DNA of 64,000 nt from Ilyonectria destructans. Lineage: Eukaryota; Ascomycota; Sordariomycetes; Hypocreales; Nectriaceae. The notes beneath the pieces were generated by a model. That model did not search any database and had not been told where the DNA came from. It saw only the letters and a list, made by a program, of their open reading frames with translations. The DNA lies in assembly GCA_020740775.1 (NCBI GenBank), contig JAHEWK010000012.1:1798001-1862000 (forward strand), in the 5' to 3' direction. Positions 35,304-47,116 of the stretch are shown piece after piece. The number at the start of each line of letters is the position of its first letter. Within the stretch, counting starts at the first letter, position 1. Position numbers and translations under genes: made by a program.

Positions 35304-37205
35304 ATGGCTGGCGATGCATCCCACAACGCCGGGCCAGCAAGCATGTCAGTTGCCCAGCGGATGCGACATTTCAATGGCCGGCTTGTCTTCATCATGTTGT
35401 AAGTGTTTTCTTTGCGAGAATTGTCTGCCTCGGCATCCCCTCTCCATAACTGAGTCTGACTTCTTTGCAGATATATGGCGTTCTGCGCCTTCAACTACGG
35501 ATTTGACGTTGGAACCTTCGGAGGCGTCCAAGCTATGCATAGCTTCGCTAGTCAATTTGGAAAATGCGACAACGACGACGTCTGCGCCCTTCCCGGATGG
35601 CTGTCCTCAGTCATGACCGCTACCCCCTTCCTCGGCAAAGCGGCGGTACGTGTACTGAATGCGTGTTGATTTGATACAATTAGCCTAATAATGTCTTGCA
35701 GGGTTGCATTTTATGTGGCTGGGTAGCAGAAAGATGGGGTCGTCGGGCCGCCATTATTGTGCTTTGCGTTGCATCCTTCATGTGCGTATTCCGAACAGTC
35801 AATGCCTCTGCAGAGGACGCTCCGGAACTAACCCAGCGTACAGCGGAGGTGCCTTGCAAACATCTGCTACCACCTCAGCCCAGTTCACCATCGGTCGTGT
35901 CATTACATACGCCATGACTGGCATGGCCATTATGGTCATTCCCATTTATTCAGCCGAGGTGGCTCCCGAGGTCCTCCGGGGCATGTTTGGCTCAACAATT
36001 CAAGTAATGGTCATCTTCGGCCAAGTTGTTTCCACAATCATCACCTACGGCACCAAGAATATTGAAGGAGCCGCAGCATGGCAGATCCCAATCGGATTGC
36101 AGCTTGTGGTGCCTGGAATCATCACCGCGCTTTTGCCTTTTCTGCCCGAGTCTCCTCGTTGGCTACTCAGCAAAGATAGGCGGGAACTTGCAGTGGCTAA
36201 TCTGAAGAAATTAAGAAAGGGAGTTAGCGAGGAAGACATCCTGACCGAGGCAGATGCGTTGACGTTTGCTCATGCTCACCAAGAGAAAGGTACTTGGGCT
36301 GAAGTTTTCGACAAATCGAATCGGGTGAGTAATTGTCTGCCCAGTATTTGCCTCTTACTTTGGAAACTATCTTGACAGCCGAATACCAGATCCGTACCGC
36401 CGTGGCCATTTTGGCCATGTTCGGCCAGCAGATCACCGGCCAGGCCTTTCCGTCCCAATACGGTGTCATATTCTACCAGTCGCAAGGCTATGGAGACAAG
36501 TCGTTCCTCTTCAACATAATCTCCAACGTCATTTCAATGGGCGCCGTCATCATTACTTGGTTTTACATAGATGGTGCCGGTCGTCGACCGATTCTCATGA
36601 GTGGTGGTTTCTTGATGGGAGCATTTCTGTTCATCCTCGGCGGTCTGGGATCTATCAACATGAACACCATCAATCAACATGAGAAGGAACTCATGGTAGC
36701 TTCTGTCATGCTATTTCAGTTCTTCTTCAACCTTTCATGGGCTCCTTGGTAGGTCCACATATCGCCCATTATTGCCAAGCCCAACTCCATCCTAACTAAA
36801 AATACTGATGCTGACTTTGCATGACACAGCTCATACGTTATTGTCTCCGAAACAGCAGCTCAGCGCGTTAAGGAAAAGACAAACCTGCTGGCTTGTGTTA
36901 TTTCAGTGCTCACAACCTTTGTCACCTCTTTTACGATGCCATACCTGATCAACGCACGATATGCCAATCTTGGTGGTAAAGTTGGCTATATCTATGGTGC
37001 CATTAACTTCATCATGATCATTTTGACCTTCTTTTTTATTCCAGAGCTTAAAGGGAGAACTTTGGAAGAGGTGGATCAGCTTTTCGCTAGCGGGGCACCC
37101 CTTCGGAAGTTTGCAAAGATTAGCACAAAGACTATTGTAGAGGTTTACAAAGAAGACATTAAGCACGTGGAAAACCCCATTGAAAATGGAGTTGAGAAAG
37201 CTTAA
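35304..37205 (+). CDS. MFS sugar transporter (sugar porter family)
   Basis: Six exons fit in phase: 35304-35398, 35471-35645, 35702-35781, 35844-36324, 36390-36748 and 36830-37205, giving 521 residues. Sugar-porter signatures: YGFDVGTFGGVQA in helix 1, GWVAERWGRRAA in loop 2-3, PESPRWLLSKDRRE after helix 6, GQQITGQAFPSQYG in helix 7, and the end motif PELKGRTLEEVDQLF. The hydrophobic profile fits 12 transmembrane helices with both ends inside. The closest recognisable type is the fungal hexose/disaccharide permeases; the substrate is probably a monosaccharide, uronic acid or sulfated sugar released outside by the GH79 enzyme (inference from neighbours). Confidence 0.9.
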
Positions 37206-37850
37206 GTAGTTTAAATTGTATTTCAGGAAACTGTGAGAATATTTATAAGGACCTGTTTATTATATAAACTTCGACCTATTTTTAACTCAAGATTCTTGAT
37301 ACTTTAATACATCTATCTATGATATTGAGTAAAGCTAAAAGGCTGGCCCATCCCGGAGGTGCCTAGGACCGAGATGGCAGAGTAGAGTCCGACAAGTAGA
37401 ATGACCATGTATTTGCGCCAGGCAGGGAGGTTGAGAGAATTGAAAAAGGTACACTGAGTAGTCAGTGTACCGCAACGCTGACGAGATGGTGAGCTGCGTG
37501 GTGTATGCGGCTAGTACTGGCGAGTAAATGCTTTCCACTAGAATTTCAGGTCTTTAAACCTCTACATTTTAACTGCATTTATGTTTGAAATAAGGTCCCT
37601 ACTGTATTGTATCTCAACTACACGCCCACTTCGTTGGTTTCGGCTCGGCTCGGAATCTTGTGCGACAAAGACCCCGATTCCGATCCGTCAGCTGAGCGAG
37701 ACGCTCTGGAGAGTGGGGGATCTCATCGGCAACTGGTGGGGCAATATAAAGATGCTGAAGCTAAGTTGCTTGCTCTATTGTATATGTGTGTACAATAAAA
37801 AAGGATAGTGTCTAAAAAGAAATAAAATACAGCAGTATACTCTCTTATTA

Positions 37851-37980
37851 TTGTTGAAATCACTATTCTGACTACTATTTCAAATTCTATACAGTCACGT
37901 ACTTGCACGAGTGTAATGAGGGACTTAGTCTATTAATTATAAACCTAATTACAGTCTTTTGCCTCTTCTAAACCTCCTCC
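37851..37980. repeat. dispersed LTR-like repeat, second copy
   Basis: TGTTGAAATCACTATTCTGAC through GGGACTTAGTCTATTAATTA to TTGCCTCTTC. It is shared with 63580-63690 (closer) and 11353-11500 (more distant). It marks the left shoulder of the AT-rich block. Confidence 0.6.
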
Positions 37981-38796
37981 GTAATATCCCTCTATTATTC
38001 CAGCTTTGCAGCTGCTATTAGAGGCGACTGGTCAGTAAAAGCCTGAAATAAGCTAACTTCTATATACTAACTAAAGCTATTGATAGGGTTCCCTTGGGTT
38101 TTTATGTTAATTCTTTAGCTGTAAGTTAACTAATACTATATTATTTATTAGCTGTATAGACTATATAGTACTATATAAGCTATTAATAAATACCCTTTTT
38201 ACTGAAGAAAGTATATACCTTTAGTATTTTTAAATTAAAGCCTTAAGATAGTTTAGCTCTATAGTAACCTAAAGTTATAAAGCTATATCTTAATCTGCTA
38301 GCTTTTAAATTATATAATAGCTAAAGACTATTAGCTATACTAAATAAAGTTTATTAGATTAGTTAATTTAGATTTCTATAATATCTTTAAATTCTAACTT
38401 TTTAGCTATAATTTACAGCCTGAAAATAAAAATTAAATTACTTAAAATTAAGTAATAGAGATTAAAAGAGAAGATATAAGTATACTAATAATTAGAAAAG
38501 ACTATATTAATTTATAGTATAGAGCGGAAAGTAAATATCTTTAGTTAGTTAAGTAGTTAGTTAAGATATATATAAGAATAAAAGAATAATTAGAATATAA
38601 GAGGTAAAACTTATAGAGCTTTTATATCTATTATAATTTTACTTTTTTTAAGATTTAGCTTTTTTAGTAGATTTACTTTTTTCAGTAGATCTAGCTTTTT
38701 TAGTAGATTTAGATTTTTCAGTAAATTTAGCTTTTTTAATATATAGCTTTTTTAAAATATAGCTATTTTTACAGCTTATTAAGATATTAAAAAAGA

Positions 38797-38962
38797 TAAC
38801 TAATTAAACTAAAAACCTTAGTCTATTTAAGTAAACTATTAACCTTTAAATAGGCTGGGTATATAGTCTGTATTATTAATACTATTATTAGTGTTTTTTT
38901 TTTACTATTAAGCTTTTAGTTTTCTCTCTAGGTATATATATATTAGGGCACTCTAACCTCTT
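38797..38962. repeat. 165-bp dispersed repeat, copy B (RIPed)
   Basis: The same repeat as at 24891 and 55624. It differs mainly by C-to-T and G-to-A changes, for example CCAGTTGGACTAGAAACC becoming CTAATTAAACTAAAAACC. Confidence 0.75.
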
Positions 38963-39031
38963 AATACTCTCTTATTTAAGAGTTTATTTCTGGGTCTTTA
39001 AAGTAAAAAGTCTTATTTTACTCCCTCTTTT

Positions 39032-39206
39032 TATAATAAGGCTAGCTCTAATATAAATACTTATTAGACACTATATAATATAAATTAATAATTATAAGAA
39101 AAAGTCCCTTTTTATAGTTTAAGCTCTATTTAGGCTCTTAAGTACTACTTAATTATATAATCTAACTTATTATTAAAGTATAAGCTTAAAGCTTAAGCCT
39201 ATAATA
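39032..39206. repeat. RIPed LTR, left
   Basis: 175 bp, aligns along its whole length with 46416-46590 with only transition-type differences. Confidence 0.8.
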
Positions 39207-39708
39207 TATCCTTTTACTTTAAGCTCTTTTTATTTTTAAAAAGGAAATAATAGCTAGCTTTAAATAAGATCTCTAGTAGCTCTATTTAGATTTTCTTACT
39301 TTTTATATTCCCCTATAATATATTAGTATAGTTCTACTTTAGGCCTACTTTATAAACTAATATAATATATACCAGATTTACCTATAGGTTATAATAAGCT
39401 TATATAGAGCTATATAGCTTCTATAGTTTCTCTATAGTAATATTATTATAGCCTAGCTAATATCTATATTATTATATATATTAATTCTAATATAGATTAA
39501 AATAATAATACTTTATATCTATATTAAAACTATAATAAATCTATATAATTTTACTTTACTTTTATAAATTTACTATATTAGTATCTATAAAACTCTATTT
39601 TATATTCCCTCTATAATTAATCTTCTTTCTTCTTTATTATATATATCTTTCTTATTATATCTACCCCTCTTATTTCCTACTATATTATACTTCTACTTAT
39701 ACCTTTTA

Positions 39709-40089
39709 TGTAACGATCGGTACACTACACTATACTCGTGAGTCTAGGGTAGGCTGATCCTGATTGGTAGTTTATATAATAGGGAATCAGGCGGGTTAAG
39801 ACTTGAACAAGCGTGTCACGTCTGATAATGGTAGAGTCAAGGGTACTCAATGTAATCAAGTTGTGTTGATAGCTGAGGAGCTGCCCATTACTGAATGTGC
39901 ACTTCTCAGGTGACTATATACAAGGTGGACCGCCGTGCTTCCCGGAGGACCGCCGTCGGTCCAGGACCGCCACTGTCGGTCCTGGTGGGGCGTCGGTCCC
40001 GGTGTGGGTCTATATATGATTGGTCTATTTAAGAGTGGGTCCATCGTTCTGCCGCTGATGACCGCCCGGTCATGTCCTGGGCCGTGATA
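39709..40089. mobile_element. solo LTR nested in the RIPed element
   Basis: A 381-bp island of normal GC content. It begins TGTAACGATCGG and ends CCGTGATA (a one-step RIP change from GTGACA), flanked on both sides by TTTTA (39704-39708 and 40090-40094), a 5-bp target duplication. It contains several GGACCGCC repeats and complementary GGTCC arms that could fold. It inserted after the host element was RIPed, and then recombined to a solo LTR. Confidence 0.82.
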
Positions 40090-43000
40090 TTTTACTATAA
40101 ACTGATTATTTCTAAGAAGTAATAATTATATATTTCTTTTTATTACTAAATTGGAATTAATAACTTTATAGTAACTACTATTACTTTTAATTTACTTCTA
40201 CTTTTACCTCTATCTTTTTTTAGAGGAAAAAATATCTTTTTTAGTAGGTTTTATTATACCTCTATATATTATCTTTTTAAGTTTATTTTATTCTTTCTAT
40301 ATTAATATATATTTTACTAGAAATTCTATTATACTATTAATAGATATCTTATTAAAAAAGACTTTAAAAATAAGAAGAAATTTAATCTTTCTGCTAACTA
40401 ATAAACTATCTACTTTAACTATATTAAGTAGCTAATTAATAATAGTATCTAGTATTATATTTAAAGCTATAGCTAAAATTATATACTCTATAGCTATAAC
40501 TATAGTAAATATAACTAGAGTATATATCTATTAGCTAGTAATATCTATTTTTATTATACTTTAAATAACCTTTTTATTTTTTTTACTAATAAAATATATA
40601 TTATCTTAGCTTATATTATATATAGCAGTAGTAATATTAAGTATAAATCTATCTTTACTTTAGAGTTTTATAATATTATTTAAGCCTAAAATAATATTCT
40701 TATTTTTATTACTATATTATTTATTACTATATACTCTATTTATAAATTACTTCTTACTCTATAAAACTTCCCTCTTAATATTAACTTTTAGTTTTTTATT
40801 CTTACTAGTCTATTTTTTATTTCTACTTATAGCAGAAGTACTTTTATCTATATTTTATAATAGTAACTCTAATAATATACTAAGCAGTTTATATAGATTA
40901 TATAGTAATATAACTACTAGCTAGTAGATATTATAATATAGCTATATAACTAGAGAGTAAATTATAGCTTATTTTCCCCCTTCTATTTTTCTTCTTTTTA
41001 TTAATCTATTTTTATATAGTAATATCTAATTTAATATAATACTAATTAAGCCTGCTATAATAAATATACTAACTAAATATAGTATAAGCTACTTAAATTT
41101 CTATACTTTTAGTTCTTCTCCTACTAATATAACTAAACTTATAGCTTACTTAAATATATTTCTATAACTTAACTTTTCTATAATTATACTGCCTCTATTT
41201 ATACCCTCTAAATTAATAAGAAGAAGAATAATAAGTATAAGAAAATTCTATTTTAAAATAGATAGATTACTCTTAATATAAATAATAATAGCAATCTTAT
41301 AGATATAAATAATTTTATTATAAAATTAATCTATTATTCTACTAGTAGCTAAAAATACCTTAATAAGTAATATAAATATTACTAATTATACCCCCTTTAA
41401 TACTATAATTAAGTAGTTAGTATACTTCCTTTAGGGATATTATTAGTTAAAATTCCCCTACTCTATACTCTAATATATATTAAGCTATTTTCTATATATA
41501 TATTTCCCTACTTCTTCTTATAGTTATTTAGTACTATTATATCTTAAATACTCTTTAGTAGCTTCTATATTAAATTATTATATTCTTTTTATTTTATTAG
41601 TATTTATTATTATTTCTACCTCTATATATTCTTTATAGTAAGAACTTTTTTAATTTTATACTTTAAGTTTAAAAAGCTATTATTCTTTAATAGAATTTAA
41701 ATTAGATTTAATTTATAATTAGAAAGTTTTTAACTTAATAGTAAATTAGCAGTAATTTATTCTATTAAGTCTATATAAAATATAGAATAAATATCCTTTA
41801 GGATATTTAATATTACTATTAGTAGTATCAGTATATTCATAACTATATACTTTATTAATATCTAATTAAATTTATAGCTAAATTAATTTATCTTAATATT
41901 ATATAGATTTAGCTAGATATAGTCTTCTTTTATAAATCTCTTTACTAACTATTAAAATTTATTTACTTTCTTTATTTATTACTACTACTTAAAGATAATT
42001 ACTATCTATATTAATTTCTAGTCTTAATATAAGTAATTTAAGAATATAACTATATACCCCTTTAGTAATATTATATTAGTAGTTAGTATCTATATAAGCT
42101 AAACTGACTCTATATTATATCTATTTAAAAGCTAATTTAAGTTATTTCTAGTTACTATTAAGTTTTAGTTATTTAATACTAATTAAACTGCTAGTAAATA
42201 ATATTTCTAATTATACTAATTAAAAGTAATAACTATTTAAAGTACTATTTAGACCTTTTAATTAGCCTATTCTATACCTCTATCTATCTAAGGGTAATAT
42301 ACTATAAATAGTAACTATTTAATTCTAACTAACTTATAAAGTATTATTTAAAATCCCTTTAATTAATCTAATCTATAATTAGTAATAATTTAATTAGAAA
42401 AGCTATAGAAGTACTATTAATACTTCTTAAAGTATTCTATATATACCTTTATACTTATTAATAATATTACTTCTAGCTATATATACTTAAAGAGGCAGTT
42501 AGTAATTACTATAAGATATTAAGGCTTTTTCTTTTTATAAATAGAAAGATTTACTATAAAGTTAATAAAGATCTATAATTAGTATCTATTTACTACTAAA
42601 ATTAATTATAGAAATTCTTATTAATACTGCCTCTTCTTATAATAATCTATATAAAAGTAATTTCAGATAAAATACTTAATAAGTAATAATATATTATTTC
42701 AGTAGAATAATCTTACTAGCAGTTTATAAGTTATTTCTACCTCTAGATACTCTAATATAGCTAAGTTATAAATATATTAGATAATAGCTATTATAAGTAA
42801 TTTCTAATTAGGTAACTATAATCTGCCTTAAAATATAACTATATCTTACTTATTAAGAGTATAATTTATAATCTACTTATATATTTATACCTTAAGTAGA
42901 AATTACTAGTTACTATATTTTATAGCTATATAATAATATTAATAGGCTATATTATTAATTAATATCTAATTTTAAAGTAATTATAAATATTTATTAGAAA

Positions 43001-43913
43001 ATAGCAATCTGCCTATTAGCTCTTTTTATATTATAATTTCTATAGGCTTAAAGTAAGTTTATAAAAGTAATACCCTTACTAAATATATTATCTAATTAAA
43101 TTTCTATTTATATTCTACCTTTTTTTACTTATACCTAAAGAGAATATTAAAGTACTATACTTATATATCTAAATAGTATTAAAAATTATAGTTAAACTTT
43201 AAGAGAGTTTCTATTTAATATATCTATTATTCTAATATTTCTATTAGCTAGATAAAATACTTTAGGTTTTTATAGTCTATTAGAATAGTAAATAATATAG
43301 CTATACTTTAAAATTCTACTAATTATACCTCTAGATATATTATTACTATAAGTAACTTCTTATTATAGATTATATAGTTATATTATATTAGTATTAATTA
43401 TTAGAAATAGTAGGTAATAGAGTATAAAATACTATTCTCTCTCTATTATAAGAGATATCTACTTAAAGCTATATTTAAATAGTCTATCTTTATAGTTATA
43501 TCCTTCTTTAAATTCTATTAAGTTAAGATTAAATATAATATAAAAATAGCTTTTAGTATCTTAAATATCTTATTCTTTTCTTTACTCTAATAGAATTATA
43601 TATTAATATATATTAAGCAGATTAATAGGTATATAATCTATATAAATTCTAAAATAAAATCCCAGTAAAAATTTATAAAGCCTATAAAGCTATAAACTCT
43701 ATAAATCTATAAGAAGGCCTTTTAATTTCTTATTATCTATATCTTTTTAAAGTTTAGATATATAGAGACTCCTACTATAATAATAAACTTTAAATACTTA
43801 ACTTTCTATACTATAAACTTATATTTATTTAGATTTAAATAGAGATTAATATCTTAGAGTTTTATTAATATATTATAAACCTTCTCTATATAGTTCTTCT
43901 ATAATTCCTCTAA

Positions 43914-43952
43914 GTAAATTAGAATATTATTAAGATATACTATTATAAAGTC
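43914..43952 (-). pseudogene. reverse transcriptase active-site remnant (YLNN)
   Basis: Thirteen codons on the minus strand read DFIIVYLNNILIY, the most readable piece of the ruined pol gene. It fixes both the family and the orientation of the element. Confidence 0.75.
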
Positions 43953-46415
43953 CTCTAGTAATACTTTTAAGATTCTATTAATATATTATTAGAAGATTAC
44001 TAAAGCCCCTATTAATTTAAATAGATATACTAACTACTTAAATAATTTAAAGTAAATATAGAATATTATAAGATACTTTTTACCTTTAGTAATTTATATC
44101 TTATAGAATATAATATAAATATCTATCTTTATAAATTATTATATTTTAAATAAAAAGTATAGTATCTTTTTAATTAAAAGTAAAGAGTAGTAATTCTACT
44201 ATATAATCTTATTTAGTATATAGTAATCTATATAAAACCTTTAATTGCTCTTTAGTTTTTTTATTAAAAGAATAAAAGTTACTACTAATAATAAACTAAT
44301 ATATATTTACTCTTTATTTATTAACTTTATAATCTGTCTATAAATCTTAAGTAACTAATTATATAGTATAGAATATAATAGCCTTTATAGAAGTTTTAAT
44401 ATAAAGCTATTTAGCTCTACTTTTAGCTGGATATAGTAATTCTATATACTCTAATATAGTAAAAAAGTAGAGGCTTTTACTTTATTAAATAGAGCTATAA
44501 ATTTTTATAACTCTTTAAAAAGCTTATTAAGAGTATTTTTTTTCTCTATTTTATAGTTAATTTTATTCTTTAATATAGTATTAATTTCCTATAAGCTTAT
44601 AGCTAAAAATATATATTAGGTATCTTTACTCTATTATTACCTATAGATTATTACTATAAATAGTAAGCTAATAATAAGCCTACTCTATTTATATCTTAAT
44701 TCTATATCTACTATATATATAAATAAGTTATTTACTACTTTAATATATAATCTCTATAAAGAGATTTCTAGAGTAATTCTTCTATATTCTATTTAAAATA
44801 GGCTTAAAATAGTATTTTAATTTAAGCTTAAAATAATATAAACTATTATATAACTTCTCTAACTATTAAAGTTTAATATAGTTTAAACTATATAGAAGAT
44901 AGTTATTTTTATTATAAATAGAAATTTACTCTATTTAATTTCTACTGCTATATTTACTATCTATTTTATTAAAAGTAAAATAAACTTTAAGCTAAAATAT
45001 TATACTAAGCTTTTACTTATTATTTTATAGTAATTATAGCTACTATTAATTTAAATATCTATATAATAAATTAAATTAATAAGTATAGAAACTAAAAAGA
45101 GTAATCTATTTATTCTTTTTTTAATCTTCTATAGATTCTTAACTTCTTCTATTATTTTATTTATTTCTATTAATATTCTAATTCTAATTTACCCTTTAAT
45201 AAAATTTAACTTAAAGATAATTTATTTTCTAATTTATCTTTTAAGCCTGCCTCTATTTTCTTAATTATAGAGAATAGTATTAATTATACTGCTATATATA
45301 TAGAGTACTTACTAATAAAGTATATACTATCTCTATAGTATAGATACTATTTTATTTTATATTATACTGTAATAACTAAATAGGTAACTTACTTTATATA
45401 TAGATTCTATTCTAGCTTTAAGTTAATACTCTATAAGTCTATATTTACTCCTTTAATTCTAATTATTAATATATTCTTATTATTATTTCTTTTAATTTAT
45501 AGAGTCTATATAGATAATAACTAGTAGTAATAGAATTTTTTCTTAAGCTAGTAGAATTTAATATTAAAAGTAATACTATAGTATATAAAAATTGCTATAA
45601 GATAGTTATTATATAGAATACTTCAGTTTAAGCTAATATTTTATAGTTACTTAATAATTATACTTTATAGCTTTAATAGCTTAATATTATTGGGCTAAAA
45701 CTAGCCTTCTATCTATATAAGCTTTTACTTAAATACTATATAGAATAATATAAAAGATTCTATTATTAATTATTATATTAAATCTAGCTTAATATAGATA
45801 ATTACTTATTAATTATTATTAAAGTAAAAAGAATTAAGATACTTTAAGAAATACTCTATATTATAGTTATACTACCTTCTATTTATAAAATATATATTTA
45901 CTTTTAGTTATATCTTCTTTATATTTAGATTTACCTAAATTAGATTCTACTATATCTATATATCCCTGATAAACTTCTAGTTAATTTTTAGTATATAAGC
46001 TATTACTAAATACTATATTAAGTAAAAAGCTAAATTACTATTAAATAAAGAATTTAATTTAATTAGCTTTTAGTATAAAATTAATACTAAAAGAAAAGCT
46101 AGCTAAACTAAAGAGAATATACTCTATAGTATTAAGTCAGTTTATACTATAATTTATAGTACTTAAACTTAAAGTTTTATTTTCTATAACTAATTATATA
46201 CTTTCTATAGTATAGTATCTAACTATACCTTTTATATACTTAGTAAGTCTACCTATTAGTATAATTACTCTTATATCTATATTATTCCGTTATAAATCTA
46301 TTTAGATATTAATTTAGAAGTCTAAAAGTTTTCTATTATACTGTAGTTATCTACTATTATAGTAATATTAACTAGAGAGGCTTATAGCTACTTAAGTTAA
46401 AGAATAATTATTAAT

Positions 46416-46590
46416 TATAATAAGGCTAGCCCTAATATAAATATTTATTAGACGCTATATAATATAAATTAATAATTATAAGGAAAAGTTCCTTCTTATA
46501 GTTTAAGCTCTACTTAGGCTTTTAAATACTGCTTAATTATATAGTCTAACTTATTATTAGAGTATAAGCCTAAAGCTTAAGCCTATAATA
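46416..46590. repeat. RIPed LTR, right
   Basis: The partner of the left LTR; identical length. Confidence 0.8.
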
Positions 46591-47116
46591 CTCTTTTAAT
46601 TAAAGCTTATATATTACTCTATTATAGTATTATTATTTTCTTATTTAATATCTACTTTAGGTATCTAGATTAATAGATAGAAGAAAGTGCAGTTATCTAT
46701 AAATAGTAAGGTTTAAATACTTAGTTAAATACCTTGTAGAGTAAATAAGGCAGGGAAAATCAGATTAGCATATACCTTCTATAAAATCCTCCTCCCGGCA
46801 ATTACAGTAGCTGATACAGTAATAACATTAATAACTTCTTTTTCTCAGTATTTTTACCTTATCGGAATAATAATCTAATTAGTTAGTATACACACCGCCA
46901 ACTAATCAGCCTTTTAATAAGAGAGGTCTTAAGTTTATAAAGATTAACAATGTCTGTAATAGTAAACTAATTGTAGTTATATCTTCTGCGGCTTACTCTT
47001 CTCAACCTCGCAACGCCTCAGAAAAAAAGCCCAAATACGACTTGAGCCCAGACCTCACAGCAAGCAACAGAAAGAACATTCTCCAAGAACCCAACACCTC
47101 AAACCCCCCGAGTTAA
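46591..47116. other. transition from AT-rich block to genic DNA
   Basis: Composition returns to normal at about 46.95 kb, only some 150 bp beyond the stop codon of the TPR-CHAT gene. No gene seen. Confidence 0.6.

Larger units (their letters stand above)
37206..39031. other. gene-free region grading into RIP block
   Basis: From about 37.95 kb base composition collapses to A/T with almost no CpA or TpG left, typical of RIP. It contains two repeat copies (37851-37980 and 38797-38962). No gene is supported. Confidence 0.7.
39032..46590 (-). mobile_element. RIP-inactivated Ty3/gypsy-like LTR retrotransposon
   Basis: Two 175-bp direct repeats (39032-39206 and 46416-46590) start TATAATAAGGCTAG and end AAGCCTATAATA, bounding a 7.6-kb very AT-rich interior. 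Read on the minus strand, 43952-43914 encodes DFIIVYLNNILIYLEE, the reverse-transcriptase active site of Ty3/gypsy elements (YLDD) with both aspartates turned to asparagine, exactly the G-to-A outcome of RIP. Many in-frame stops confirm inactivation. Flanking 5-mers CTTTT and CTCTT may be a mutated target duplication. A younger solo LTR is nested at 39709-40089. Confidence 0.8.

Noticed and set aside
38000..46800. Centromere or mitochondrial DNA insertion
   Set aside because: AT-richness is explained by RIP of a recognisable LTR element; no mitochondrial gene is readable and the block is too short for a regional centromere.
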